From Mesorhizobium ventifaucium (GTDB lineage: Bacteria; Pseudomonadota; Alphaproteobacteria; Rhizobiales; Rhizobiaceae), in contig NZ_CAKXZS010000026.1 in the NCBI RefSeq assembly GCF_935822925.1, positions 1-64,000 on the forward strand: 64,000 bases of DNA. Direction: 5' to 3'. Of this stretch, positions 24,929 to 33,180 are shown piece by piece (positions within the stretch are counted from its first letter, which is position 1; every line of letters starts with the position of its first letter). The notes beneath the pieces were generated by a model. That model ran no database searches and was not told the DNA's origin. It worked only from the letters and a program-made list of their open reading frames with translations. The translations under genes and the position numbers were made by a program.

Positions 24929-25908
24929 GGCTGCTGTATCGCCGCGAGCTTCCAGTCGCCGCCGTTCTGGCGGGTGAAAGTCCACAGTTCGGTTGTTTCC
25001 GTCGGCCGATCGGCTTCGCCGGCGACGATCTTGCCGCTGGCGCGATCGCGCGTCACGTCAACAGACTCATAGCGCAAGGCAGCCGTCGCGTAGTCGCGAC
25101 CATCTTCCCGCCAGCTCTCCGCAATATCGGCCTCCAGCAGGCTGACGTTCGACACCTCGTTCCTGATGCCCTTTTTAGCATTGTCGGCAAGTTCTTCGGA
25201 CAGGTACGACACCATCTCGGGGGTCGCCAGCCGCCGCAAGCCGGCATGGTCTTCACGCCCGAATGCTTCCTGAACTTCGGTCAACCGCTGCTGGAATGTG
25301 TCGAGGTCGGTCGGCGTCATTGTAATTTCATCGGAGGCTGGTGCTGTCCGGCCAAATCCAGACCCGATGCCTGGAATGGGGAAAGACGAGACGTTGTCCG
25401 CCTCGCGCTGGGCTGCCGCGTTTCGCCCAAAGTTGTCCATGCCCCGCGGAACACCGGCCATGGCGGGCGCCTGGTTGCGTGCCGATTGCGACCGGAAAAA
25501 GCGGATGGCCAGCATGATCGCGCCGCCGATCAGCAGCCCTTGCAGCAGCAGGCCGAAAATGCCGGCCAAGCCGCCGAACCCCTGGCCCAAAAGAAGTCCG
25601 ATCAGACCGCCGAGCAGCAGCCCGCGCATCATCGAACCGCCGAGGCCGCTGAACAATCCTGGTCGTTGGGCTGCCGGCGTCTGGCGGGCAGCATTGTTCG
25701 TAGCGGTGTTAGGCGTCATCGAGCGCTCGACCGGCGCGGTCGGCTGTGGCGCCGTCCTTGTCGGCGGGACCGACTGGAAAGTACGCGTGCCGCGGCTGCC
25801 GAAGCTGCCGCCACGCCGCGCCTCGGCGTAATCAGCCGTGACCATGGAAAAAGCCAGGAACAGTCCTGCAAACAAAACGGCAAACCGGCTCGAACGCGAA
25901 ATCATCAT
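24925..25908 (-). CDS. Tim44-like domain membrane protein
   Basis: A 327-residue envelope protein. A signal/anchor lies at 7-30, then a Ser/Thr/Pro-rich region, and a strongly hydrophobic Gly/Leu stretch at about 95-140 (MRGLLLGGLIGLLLGQGFGG, IGGAIMLAIRFF) spans the membrane twice. The C-terminal Tim44 domain follows from about 200 (LDTFQQRLTEVQEAFGREDH, ATPEMVSYLSEELADNAKKG, TELWTFTRQNGGDWKLAAIQ). The bacterial family is broadly conserved in alphaproteobacteria; its role in the membrane is not settled. Its TAA stop is supplied by an adjacent palindromic repeat, so the original C-terminus may have been altered. Confidence 0.88.
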   Translation of the reverse strand: MMISRSSRFAVLFAGLFLAFSMVTADYAEARRGGSFGSRGTRTFQSVPPTRTAPQPTAPVERSMTPNTATNNAARQTPAAQRPGLFSGLGGSMMRGLLLGGLIGLLLGQGFGGLAGIFGLLLQGLLIGGAIMLAIRFFRSQSARNQAPAMAGVPRGMDNFGRNAAAQREADNVSSFPIPGIGSGFGRTAPASDEITMTPTDLDTFQQRLTEVQEAFGREDHAGLRRLATPEMVSYLSEELADNAKKGIRNEVSNVSLLEADIAESWREDGRDYATAALRYESVDVTRDRASGKIVAGEADRPTETTELWTFTRQNGGDWKLAAIQQP

Positions 25909-26095
25909 GGCATACCCTCAAGCGACACTCTGGCGCTCATATGGGGTGCGCCGATCCAAATATCAGTGGCCGCACCTTCCGTATTCAGCAATTGAGGAGA
26001 ATTTCAGAACCTGCTCTCCACCCGGCACGGCAGCTGACCGTGATCCTTCTGGCACCTTGTGCGTTGTTGCCGGAGGCTCCCGAGGGAGACGAACC

Positions 26096-26988
26096 GTGTT
26101 TGCAGGTTTCACAGCGACCAGCTTGCAACTGGACGACACGACCATTTTCGCAAGGGTCGGCGGGACCGGTCCCACCGCTGCTGCTCCTTCATGGTTTTCC
26201 CGAAACGCATCTGATGTGGAGGGATATCGCAGTGGCCTTGGCGCACAACTTTACGGTGATTGCCGCCGATCTTCGAGGCTATGGGCAAAGCGGCTGCCCG
26301 GTTTCCTCTGCCGATCAAGCCCATACGCCAAGCGCGCCATGGCCGGAGACATGGTTCAAGTCATGCAGCAGCTGGGATTTGAGCAGTTCATGATTGCCGG
26401 ACACGATCGTGGCGGGCGGGTCGCCTATCGCCTGGCGCTCGATCACCCCAATGAGATATCCAAGGTCGCGGTCCTCGACGTCATCCCGACCGCCGCCGCG
26501 TGGGACAGGGCGGACGCCAGACTGGCTCTCGGCTTCTGGCCCTGGAGCCTTCTTGCGCAACCGGAACCGCTGCCGGAGCGACTGATAGGCGCGGCGCCCG
26601 ATGCCATCGTCGACAATGCGATTGTGCAGTGGGGATCGCCGGCAGAAATGTTCTCTGCAGAGGTCAGGGAGGCCTATGTCAAGGCGCTTCGCGATCCCGT
26701 TCATATTCATGCGATTTGCGAAGACTATCGGGCCGCTGCCACGATCGATCGTGAACATGACGCGCTGGACCAGATAGACGGCCGTCGCATTACGTGTCCG
26801 CTTCTGGCACTGTGGAGTAGCCAAGGCGGCCTGGAGACCTGTATGCGGAGAAAGGCGGACCGCTGGCTATCTGGAGGAAATGGGCCGACAGCGTTGCAGG
26901 GGGCCCGGTTCCGGGCGGGCACTTCTTTCCAGAAGAGCACCCTCGCCAGACCGCAGCGGCTCTCTCGAAATTCTTCGAGGATGAATAG
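26096..26988 (+). pseudogene. haloacetate dehalogenase-like alpha/beta hydrolase, three frameshifts
   Basis: Reads as a fluoroacetate/haloacetate dehalogenase family hydrolase broken across frames. VFAGFTATSLQLDDTTIF starts with GTG at 26096 after AGGGAG. PPLLLLHGFPETHLMWRDIA is in a second frame from about 26173. AGDMVQVMQQLGFEQFMIAG, then HDRGGRVAYRLALDHP (with the nucleophile Asp of GHDRGG), returns to the first frame from about 26320. WRKWADSVAGGPVPGGHFFP, then EEHPRQTAAALSKFFEDE and a stop at 26988, is in a third frame from about 26830. The catalytic residues survive, so decay is recent or the shifts are sequence errors. Confidence 0.85.
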
Positions 26989-27124
26989 GAGGAATGACGC
27001 GTAGAACAGAGTGTTGTAGAGCTTCACAATGCTTCAATTATGCAGAACCTCGGGAGTGCTCGGCGGTCCGGGATCGAGGATTTCTCTGGTATTCGCCCGC
27101 CCGGCGTCAAATCTGCTGAGAAAA

Positions 27125-27454
27125 ATGAAAGTCATCTCGCCAGCCACGCCTCTGATCTGCAGCCTCGCCCTCGCCCTTCTCGGAGGTTGCGCGTCGCCCT
27201 TCCATGCATCCTTTGATGCCGCGAAATACGACAGAATGAGTTGCGTCGAGCTCAACGTGGCCATGGGCGAAGTCGCCAAGGAGCTGTCGGCGACAGCGAT
27301 CACCCGGGGCAAAGTCGCGAAAACCAACATTCCGAACTGGCTATGGGGCGCCCGGCGCGTCGCCACTACCGTCACTGCCCGCCAGAGCGCGAGAATTGAG
27401 CGCTTGCGGCAACAGCAGGCTGCGATCACGGCGGTGAGACGGAGCAAGTGCTGA
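27125..27454 (+). CDS. small putative lipoprotein
   Basis: A 109-residue protein with a lipoprotein signal peptide and lipobox (LALALLGGC, Cys at about residue 22), so probably lipid-anchored in the envelope. The mature part begins ASPFHASFDAAKYDRMSCVE and ends with a basic, Gln/Arg-rich helix (RIERLRQQQAAITAVRRSKC). ATG at 27125 was chosen because it starts a proper signal peptide; the frame is open further upstream to 27029. No family is recognised. The gene converges on the toxin gene at 27559. Confidence 0.6.
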   Translation: MKVISPATPLICSLALALLGGCASPFHASFDAAKYDRMSCVELNVAMGEVAKELSATAITRGKVAKTNIPNWLWGARRVATTVTARQSARIERLRQQQAAITAVRRSKC

Positions 27455-27558
27455 TTGCGGCGCCGGCGTGAGAGCCTGCAGCCGAAAATGACCGATTTCG
27501 CAGGACATGGCATTGCAGCCGAGGCTCGACGGCTCCGTGAATTCGATCATCCTCGCCG

Positions 27559-27906
27559 TCACGGCTTCAGTCTCGGCGACACGGCCAAGCCGAGGAAAAC
27601 GATAACGGCCTGGTTGAGGCGCAGGATGTCCGCGTCATCCAACCGCCCGATATTTGCGCCTATCCTGGACTTCGGGACCGTGGTGATCTTGTCCACCATC
27701 AGTCGGCAGACGGCGAGCAGCCCGTTGCGCTCGTTCGGTTCGACGGCCAGACGGAACAATGGGGCGTCCGTCTCGTCGGTGGTGAAGCCGCAGATGGTGA
27801 TCGAATCCGTCGCATCGAAACTGTCATCCTGGATGACGACGACAGGACGCGGTTTGCCGGCGTAATCCTTGCCGCCGGCGACCGTCCAGATATCGCCACG
27901 CTTCAT
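27559..27906 (-). CDS. MazF/PemK-family toxin
   Basis: A 115-residue endoribonuclease toxin of the PemK/MazF fold (MKRGDIWTVAGGKDYAGKPR, PVVVIQDDSFDATDSITICG, then DKITTVPKSRIGANIGRLDD). The N-terminal RGDIW and the KPRPVVVIQ strand are family hallmarks. It overlaps the upstream antitoxin gene by 4 bases (ATGA), so the two are translationally coupled, and it looks intact. Members cut mRNA at short sequence motifs and are blocked by the partner; the motif specificity cannot be read from sequence. Confidence 0.9.
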   Translation of the reverse strand: MKRGDIWTVAGGKDYAGKPRPVVVIQDDSFDATDSITICGFTTDETDAPLFRLAVEPNERNGLLAVCRLMVDKITTVPKSRIGANIGRLDDADILRLNQAVIVFLGLAVSPRLKP

Positions 27907-28163
27907 TCATCACCCAAATCCGATATCGCGTCCCAATCCGAAATCATGTCCCAATCTGAAATCACGTCGATGAACGCCTGATCCTCGTTTGAATGGGCGC
28001 TTGCCGCGACCGCCAGCGACTGGCGATGCGCTTCCGAACGGAAGGCCGGCGCACGCACGTCAGGCACCCAGATCTGTATCGGGCGCAGACCTTGCCGGCG
28101 CAGACGTTCACGATGTTCCCGCACCTTCATGCCTGACGACTTAGGCTTCGATGCCGAGGCCAT
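27903..28163 (-). CDS. MazE-like antitoxin (DUF3018) with C-terminal repeat
   Basis: An 86-residue partner of the MazF-type toxin. The N-terminal half (SSGMKVREHRERLRRQGLRP, IQIWVPD) is the DNA-binding/dimer region typical of DUF3018 antitoxins. The acidic C-terminal half should cover the toxin; here it ends in a tandem hexapeptide, VISDWD-MISDWD-AISDLG, encoded by an 18-bp repeat. A perfect 12-bp palindrome 20 bases upstream is the likely autoregulatory operator. Confidence 0.85.
   Translation of the reverse strand: MASASKPKSSGMKVREHRERLRRQGLRPIQIWVPDVRAPAFRSEAHRQSLAVAASAHSNEDQAFIDVISDWDMISDWDAISDLGDE
27914..27967. repeat. in-frame 18-bp tandem repeat in the mazE-like gene
   Basis: Three units of the form CCCAATCCGAAATCATGT (27914-27931, 27932-27949, 27950-27967), two of them nearly identical. 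They encode the repeated ISDWD motif at the C-terminus of the antitoxin, the part expected to contact the toxin. Confidence 0.85.
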
Positions 28164-28183
28164 GACGATTCTCCCTGCTAATA

Positions 28184-28195
28184 GTTACATGTAAC
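28184..28195. promoter_or_regulatory. palindromic operator candidate of the mazEF-type operon
   Basis: The perfect 12-bp palindrome GTTACATGTAAC, extendable with one interruption to ATAG...CTAT on the flanks, lies 20 bases upstream of the antitoxin start. MazE-type antitoxins bind such palindromes to repress their own operon, so position and symmetry support an operator. No other copy was noticed in the window. Confidence 0.6.
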
Positions 28196-28323
28196 CTATT
28201 GCAGAGGGCGAGCTTTGACCAGTCCTCATCGGAAAGCCACACCGGGGCTACGACAACGGCTGTGACTCGCTGCTATTGCGTGCCAAATTATCCTATTGGC
28301 TTCAGCCGTTCGATGAAGCTTCC

Positions 28324-29376
28324 CTAGCGGCTATGCCGTTCGCGGATCGCCTGCAGCCGGCGGGCGAAGTCGCCAATCGTGCCCCGCTCCTCGGCAATCG
28401 CCTTGAGGTCGAGCAGAAGACCGGCGGCCGTATCGTAGCCGGAAGCGTTGCGGCGCTCGATTTCGGTCTCCACCTCGCGCCACACGATTTCGCCGCGCCG
28501 CATGATCGCATCGAGCCGGGCGGCGGGCGCGTGGCTCTTCCGCCTGCCGCCGTTTCCTTTCGGCCTCCGGGGCGCGCAGTTCGCCGGCCGAGCGCGGAGC
28601 GTCGGCGGGTCGAGCCGCCGAGGTCTCCTGGCGATCCCGAACGAGCGCCCGAAGCTCGTTTCCAACATGCGGATCGCCCTCGAGCACGCGAGCAAGCAGC
28701 GCCGTTTTCACACGGTCAGGCAAGGCGGCAACGGAACGACGGATGACATCCGGTGACAATCGGTCCTCCGCCGTCGCGCCGGCGGGACGTTCGGCCGCCG
28801 CCTCGACGAGATCGGCATCGAGACGGAAGAACCGCGCGAAAGCGTCGAGCGCGCCAGTCATCGGGCCGATCCCGGGCAACGGTTCCGCCTGGTTCGGCTC
28901 GATAGAACCGGCCTCGACCGCCATCAGCCAAAGCAGATAGAAAAGCCTCAGGTCGCCGCCAAGCACGTCGACGCGCAGCGGTGCGAGCGCTGCAAGCCAG
29001 TCCACTTCGTCGTCCCAATAGTGCTCGGGCTCCAGCTCCTCGCACTCGATGTCGACGATCAGATCTCACCCGATGTCGTGACATCGACGCAATCGGCCGC
29101 TTGCAAAAATCCGTCGAGACGCCGCCGGTCGACCAGTCGAATCGGCAGGCGGATCATCAGGCGGTGCGTGCCCCAATTGGCCAGATAGAGATGGAGATCG
29201 AACCAGCGCTCCATCAACTCGACCGGATTGCCTTTGAAGTTGCCCCAGTCGTAGGAATTCGTGAAGCTCGTGGCGGTGATCCGCGCCCGCGTCGACAAAC
29301 CGCGCAAGACCTGACGATCCGCTTCGCTGAGCGGACGATCGACCGCCTGAAACTCGTAATATTGGTATTCGCTCAT
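28324..29376 (-). pseudogene. conserved protein of unknown function, two frameshifts
   Basis: One protein of about 350 aa is spread over two frames. It begins MSEYQYYEFQAVDRPLSEAD and passes MERWFDLHLYLANWGTHRLM. After a shift near 29065 it continues DLIVDIECEELEPEHYWDDE, WLAALAPLRVDVLGGDLRLF, LPGIGPMTGALDAFARFF. After a second shift near 28530 it ends ARLDAIMRRGEIVWREVETE, YDTAAGLLLDLKAIAEERGT and a stop at 28326. The two shifts compensate. I know similar full-length proteins only as hypothetical, with no function. The middle and end are rich in Arg/Glu, probably coiled coil. Confidence 0.75.
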
Positions 29377-29554
29377 AGCAGCTTCATAGCCGATCCTCGT
29401 CTCACAAGTCAGTTCAGGGACTGAGCTTTGTCGAAGCGATCCCGCGAGTCTGAGACCTTCTGCACAGGTATTTGCCGTTCATGCGGCGGATGAACTGTTG
29501 AAAGGCAGCCGGTCTGTCGTAGATTTGCCAAGTGCGAACGACAGCGAGGATGCC

Positions 29555-30514
29555 ATGAAGAAGGAAGAGCTGGAAACGATCCTTGGCAGTGGCAGGCCCG
29601 GCTTCGATCTGGGTCCGATAGAAGATCAACTGCGTGCCGTGGCAAGCGAACAGCAACTGCCGGACGTCGCAATCATTCACTGCATCACAAGGATCGAAGA
29701 ATCCGCTCCCGCGCTGCGGGCCGTCCTCACAAGAGCGGCCGAAGGAAAGCATCTGTCGCGGGATGATGAGATGCTGCTCTTGCGAGGCATCTACATTCTG
29801 GGCGGCGCTCGCGACACTAGAACGTTCGGGCCCTTGTTGCGCCTGCTGCGCCGGCCGGGACGCGACCTCGATGACCTGCTCGGCGACGTGGTGACCGAGA
29901 GCATGGCGCGTATCGTCGCCGGCGTATTTGATGGCGACGCCGACGCTTTGTTCAGCTTGATCAGCGACCGCTCTGTCGATGAATTCGTCCGCGATGCAGT
30001 ATTGGGCGCAGCGACCTTCCTGACCTGGGAAGGCCGCATCGAGCGTGACCAAATGCGAGATTTTCTCGAGAGATTCCACACCGAGAGGCTGGCCGATGAC
30101 GACGATTTCGCCTGGATCGCCTGGCTGGAGGCAATCGCCCGGCTTGGCTTGCGCGATCTGGCGTCGCTTGTTTACAGCGCATGGGACGACGGCCGCATCC
30201 CCGAAGGGATAATCGACCGCAGTGATTTCGAAGACGATCTCCTGACCGCCGAGCAAAGCCCGAACGACATCGATCGATTCGAGCGCGCCGGTCTCGGCTA
30301 TATCGACGATGTGCTTGAAGCGTTGGAATGGACCAGCCACCTTGAGTATTTTGGTGAGGAAGATTTGCAATCGCCCTTGCCGGAACAAACTTGGCTCGAC
30401 GAGCTGTCGAGCCTGACAGCGCCGGTCACAAACCCTTGGCGCCATGTCGGACGAAATGATCCGTGTCCCTGTGGAAGCGGCAAGAAAGCGAAGAAATGCT
30501 GTCTCGCAAACTGA
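29555..30514 (+). CDS. DUF1186 and SEC-C motif protein
   Basis: A 319-residue cytosolic protein. The first 270 residues are alpha-helical DUF1186 (LRAVLTRAAEGKHLSRDDEM, LLRGIYILGGARDTRTFGPL, LEAIARLGLRDLASLVYSAW). The C-terminus is a SEC-C zinc motif, VGRNDPCPCGSGKKAKKCC. SEC-C motifs, first seen in SecA, bind zinc and can contact ribosomes or SecB; the function of this architecture is unknown. ATG at 29555 follows GAGGA; a TTG at 29498 is possible but unsupported. It converges on recQ with 36 bases between the stops. Confidence 0.85.
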   Translation: MKKEELETILGSGRPGFDLGPIEDQLRAVASEQQLPDVAIIHCITRIEESAPALRAVLTRAAEGKHLSRDDEMLLLRGIYILGGARDTRTFGPLLRLLRRPGRDLDDLLGDVVTESMARIVAGVFDGDADALFSLISDRSVDEFVRDAVLGAATFLTWEGRIERDQMRDFLERFHTERLADDDDFAWIAWLEAIARLGLRDLASLVYSAWDDGRIPEGIIDRSDFEDDLLTAEQSPNDIDRFERAGLGYIDDVLEALEWTSHLEYFGEEDLQSPLPEQTWLDELSSLTAPVTNPWRHVGRNDPCPCGSGKKAKKCCLAN

Positions 30515-30550
30515 CCTGCTGCAGCACCGCGGATTTGATCTTTGGCTGTC

Positions 30551-32395
30551 TCAGACCGAAACCCCGGATTGGTGCGCAGCGATTGCGCCGAGGAAGATCT
30601 CGCCGAATTCCCTGAGCTTTGCGGCGCCGACGCCGTTGACCGCGGCGAAGGCGTCGAGGTCGCGCGGGCAGCGTTCGGCCATATCGATCAGTGTACGATC
30701 GGAGAAGATGACGAAAGCCGGCACCTGGCGCTCCCGGGCCAGACGCAGCCGAACCGCCTTGAGCGTGGCCAAAAGCGCGGTATCCAGGCCTTCCGTGCCC
30801 GCGGCAGCATTCGGGATGGGACGAGTCTTGCCTCGTGCCGCGCGGTTCCGCACCTCTACGCGATATCGGAACGGGACCTCGCCACGGACCAGCTCACGGC
30901 CCTTTTCGGCTATGGCAAGGCCGCCATGGCCGCCTGGGTCCAAGGTCAGAAACCCTCCCGCGACGAGCTGGCGGATCAGCGACTGCCAGACATCCTTCTT
31001 GTGCGCCACACCGGTCCCGAAGCTGGCAAGCCTGTGGTGGTTCCTGGCGAGGACCTTCTCGCTTTCATGGCCAAACAGAACATCGACGATATGGCCAGCA
31101 CCAAAGCGCTCGCCGGTCTGCGCGATGGCAGCAAGGATGATCCGCGCCTCCGCCTCGCCATCCGAATGCGGCGTCTGGTCAAGACAGTTGTCGCAATTGC
31201 CGCAAGGCATTGCTGATTCGCCGAAATAGCCAAGCAGGATCTGGCGACGGCACTGGGCCGTTTCGCAATAACCGATCAGCGTATCGAGCCGACCATGCGC
31301 GCGCCTTTTATGCTCCGCCGGCGCGTCCTCGTCGTCGATGAAAAGCCGCCGCATGCGAATGTCGCCGAGACCGAAGAGCATATGTGCCTCGGCGGCCCGC
31401 CCGTCGCGGCCGGCGCGCCCGATTTCCTGATAATAGGCTTCGAGGCTGCCCGGCAGATCGGTATGGAAGACATAGGCGACGTCAGGCTTGTCGATCCCCA
31501 TGCCGAAGGCGATGGTCGCCACCATCACCACGCCCGACAAGGTCATGAATGCGTTTTGATTCGCTTCACGCGCGTCCTTGCTCATGCCGGCATGATAGGC
31601 GAGCGCGCGCACGCCGTTCTTCTCGAGGAACGCCGCCATCTCCTCGGTTTTCTTGCGCGACAGGCAATAGACGATGCCGCTGCGGCCGGCATGGCGCTGC
31701 ACGAAGCTCAGCAATTGGCGCTTGCTGTCCTGCTTGGCCTCGATGCCAAGCTTGATGTTCGGCCGGTCGAAACCCAGCACCAGGGTTTCGACGCGCCCGG
31801 CGAACAGCTGTCCGGCGATATCGGTGCGCGTCGCCTCGTCCGCCGTCGCCGTCAGCGCAATGATCGGCACATAAGGGAAAATGTCGCGCAGCCGCGACAA
31901 CTCTTCATACTCACGCCGAAACGCCGGGCCCCATTGGGAGATGCAATGCGCCTCGTCGACGGCGATCAGCCGGATGTCGAGCCTGGCAAGCGCCTCGAGC
32001 ATCCGCGCGGTCATGAGCCGCTCCGGTGCAAGATAGAGCAGGCGCGTCTGGCCCGCCGCAACGCGGCGCCAGGCGGCGACATTGGCATCGCGGTCGAGTG
32101 AGGAATTGATCGTATCGGCCGCCACGCCGGCAAGACGCAATGCGGCGATCTGGTCCTGCATCAGCGCCACGAGCGGCGAAACGACAATGGTGAGACCGCC
32201 CAGGACCAGCGCCGGGACCTGGTAGCAGAGCGATTTGCCAGCGCCGGTCGGCATGACGGCCAGCACGTGGCGCCCGGCCAGCAGCGCCTCCGTCACGGCG
32301 TCCTGGCCGGGACGAAAATCGTCGAAGCCGAACACGTCCTTCAGGACGCGCCGCTTGGGATCCTCCGCCGGGACGCTCGCCGCCGCTACCTGCAT
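30551..32395 (-). CDS. recQ: ATP-dependent DNA helicase RecQ
   Basis: A 3'-5' superfamily 2 helicase (614 aa) in recombination and replication-fork repair. Motif I MPTGAGKSLCYQ, motif II DEAHCISQWG, motif III LTATAD and motif VI QEIGRAGRDG are in order. The zinc-binding RQC region follows (CRRQILLGYFGE, CGNCDNC) and then a winged helix. The C-terminal HRDC domain is RQVPAFVIFSDRTLIDMAER. The ATG at 32395 gives the usual N-terminus just before VLKDVFGFDDFRPGQ; the frame is open further upstream without support. Confidence 0.95.
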   Translation of the reverse strand: MQVAAASVPAEDPKRRVLKDVFGFDDFRPGQDAVTEALLAGRHVLAVMPTGAGKSLCYQVPALVLGGLTIVVSPLVALMQDQIAALRLAGVAADTINSSLDRDANVAAWRRVAAGQTRLLYLAPERLMTARMLEALARLDIRLIAVDEAHCISQWGPAFRREYEELSRLRDIFPYVPIIALTATADEATRTDIAGQLFAGRVETLVLGFDRPNIKLGIEAKQDSKRQLLSFVQRHAGRSGIVYCLSRKKTEEMAAFLEKNGVRALAYHAGMSKDAREANQNAFMTLSGVVMVATIAFGMGIDKPDVAYVFHTDLPGSLEAYYQEIGRAGRDGRAAEAHMLFGLGDIRMRRLFIDDEDAPAEHKRRAHGRLDTLIGYCETAQCRRQILLGYFGESAMPCGNCDNCLDQTPHSDGEAEARIILAAIAQTGERFGAGHIVDVLFGHESEKVLARNHHRLASFGTGVAHKKDVWQSLIRQLVAGGFLTLDPGGHGGLAIAEKGRELVRGEVPFRYRVEVRNRAARGKTRPIPNAAAGTEGLDTALLATLKAVRLRLARERQVPAFVIFSDRTLIDMAERCPRDLDAFAAVNGVGAAKLREFGEIFLGAIAAHQSGVSV

Positions 32396-32649
32396 CAGGG
32401 AAATTCTACGATCGGCGCCGCCCAAAAAGGCAGCGTGGGAACGGCTGCGAGCAGCGGCGGCGTGACCTGCCAAAGCTCCCTGGCGAATCGCCGGGTGACT
32501 GCCTGGATGGCCGAGTCGAACATTCGAACGCTCCTCAAGTCCTGTCTCGGTCGCCACCGTCTGAAAAGGTATCCCCCCCATTGGCGGATATGCCAGCCTG
32601 ATTCCAGGCTCTATTCGATTTGGCTGTGAATATCGCGCAACGGCTCGGG

Positions 32650-32770
32650 CCGATTAATCCTATCTTCACCATGATCCGGCAGGTTCAGGTCCTGCGGTGA
32701 TGTTCTGAGTACCGCGGCGCCACAAGCGCCCAGGCAACACGCCCGCGTCTCTCCGGAGGCGCGGGCTTTT
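32650..32770 (+). ncRNA. candidate small RNA with three hairpins
   Basis: The 428-base gap between recQ and kdgF has no credible gene. Within it the plus strand shows hairpin GCAGG...CCTGC (about 32672-32688), hairpin GGCGC-cacaa-GCGCC (about 32716-32730) and a G/C-rich hairpin followed by TTTT (32741-32770). Three short stems with the last a Rho-independent terminator is the layout of many alphaproteobacterial trans-acting sRNAs. No promoter was firmly identified and I cannot name a family; a terminator for an unrecognised transcript is the alternative. The 5' end is approximate. Confidence 0.45.
32741..32770 (+). terminator. intrinsic terminator
   Basis: The stem GCCCGCG/CGCGGGC (32741-32747 and 32760-32766) encloses a loop containing CTCCGGAG and is followed directly by TTTT. 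It terminates plus-strand transcription; no annotated plus-strand gene precedes it, hence the sRNA proposal. Confidence 0.75.
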
Positions 32771-32823
32771 CGTTTGCGGAATATGCTGCCGCTGCGCAGT
32801 GACCTGCGGGCGTTCTCGTACTG

Positions 32824-33162
32824 TCAGTCAGTAAAATCGGCGCGGTGCGGTGTAAAACTGTCGATGAGGCGGCCGGCCTCGAGCGCCTTGACGCCATGGA
32901 CCAGATTGGAAGGGACGATGAAGCTGCTTCCCGTTTCCATGATCTCGGTGGTGCCGTCGATGGTGACCTCGAAGCGACCTTCGGCGACATAGCTCGCCTG
33001 GACATGCGGGTGCGACTGCAGCGCACCGACACCGCCCTTCTCGAAACCGAACTCGACCATCATCAATTCGTCCGTGTGCAGCAGCACACGCCGGCGGTTG
33101 CCATCCGGGGTCGGCGTCCACGCGGCCTCGCCGGCATGCGCAAAGATCTTCGTTCCGGTCAT
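32824..33162 (-). CDS. kdgF: KdgF-type cupin (unsaturated uronate linearisation)
   Basis: A 112-residue single-domain cupin. Motif SHPHVQASYVAEGRFEVTID gives the metal ligands, and the second cupin box is PSNLVHGVKALEAGRLIDSF. KdgF proteins convert 4,5-unsaturated galacturonate from pectin or alginate lyases to the linear keto form used by KduI. ATG at 33162 follows GAGG. It is the last gene of the uronate operon, 18 bases after kduD, which supports KdgF over a generic cupin. Confidence 0.85.
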   Translation of the reverse strand: MTGTKIFAHAGEAAWTPTPDGNRRRVLLHTDELMMVEFGFEKGGVGALQSHPHVQASYVAEGRFEVTIDGTTEIMETGSSFIVPSNLVHGVKALEAGRLIDSFTPHRADFTD

Positions 33163-33180
33163 TGCCAAATCCTCATTGCC

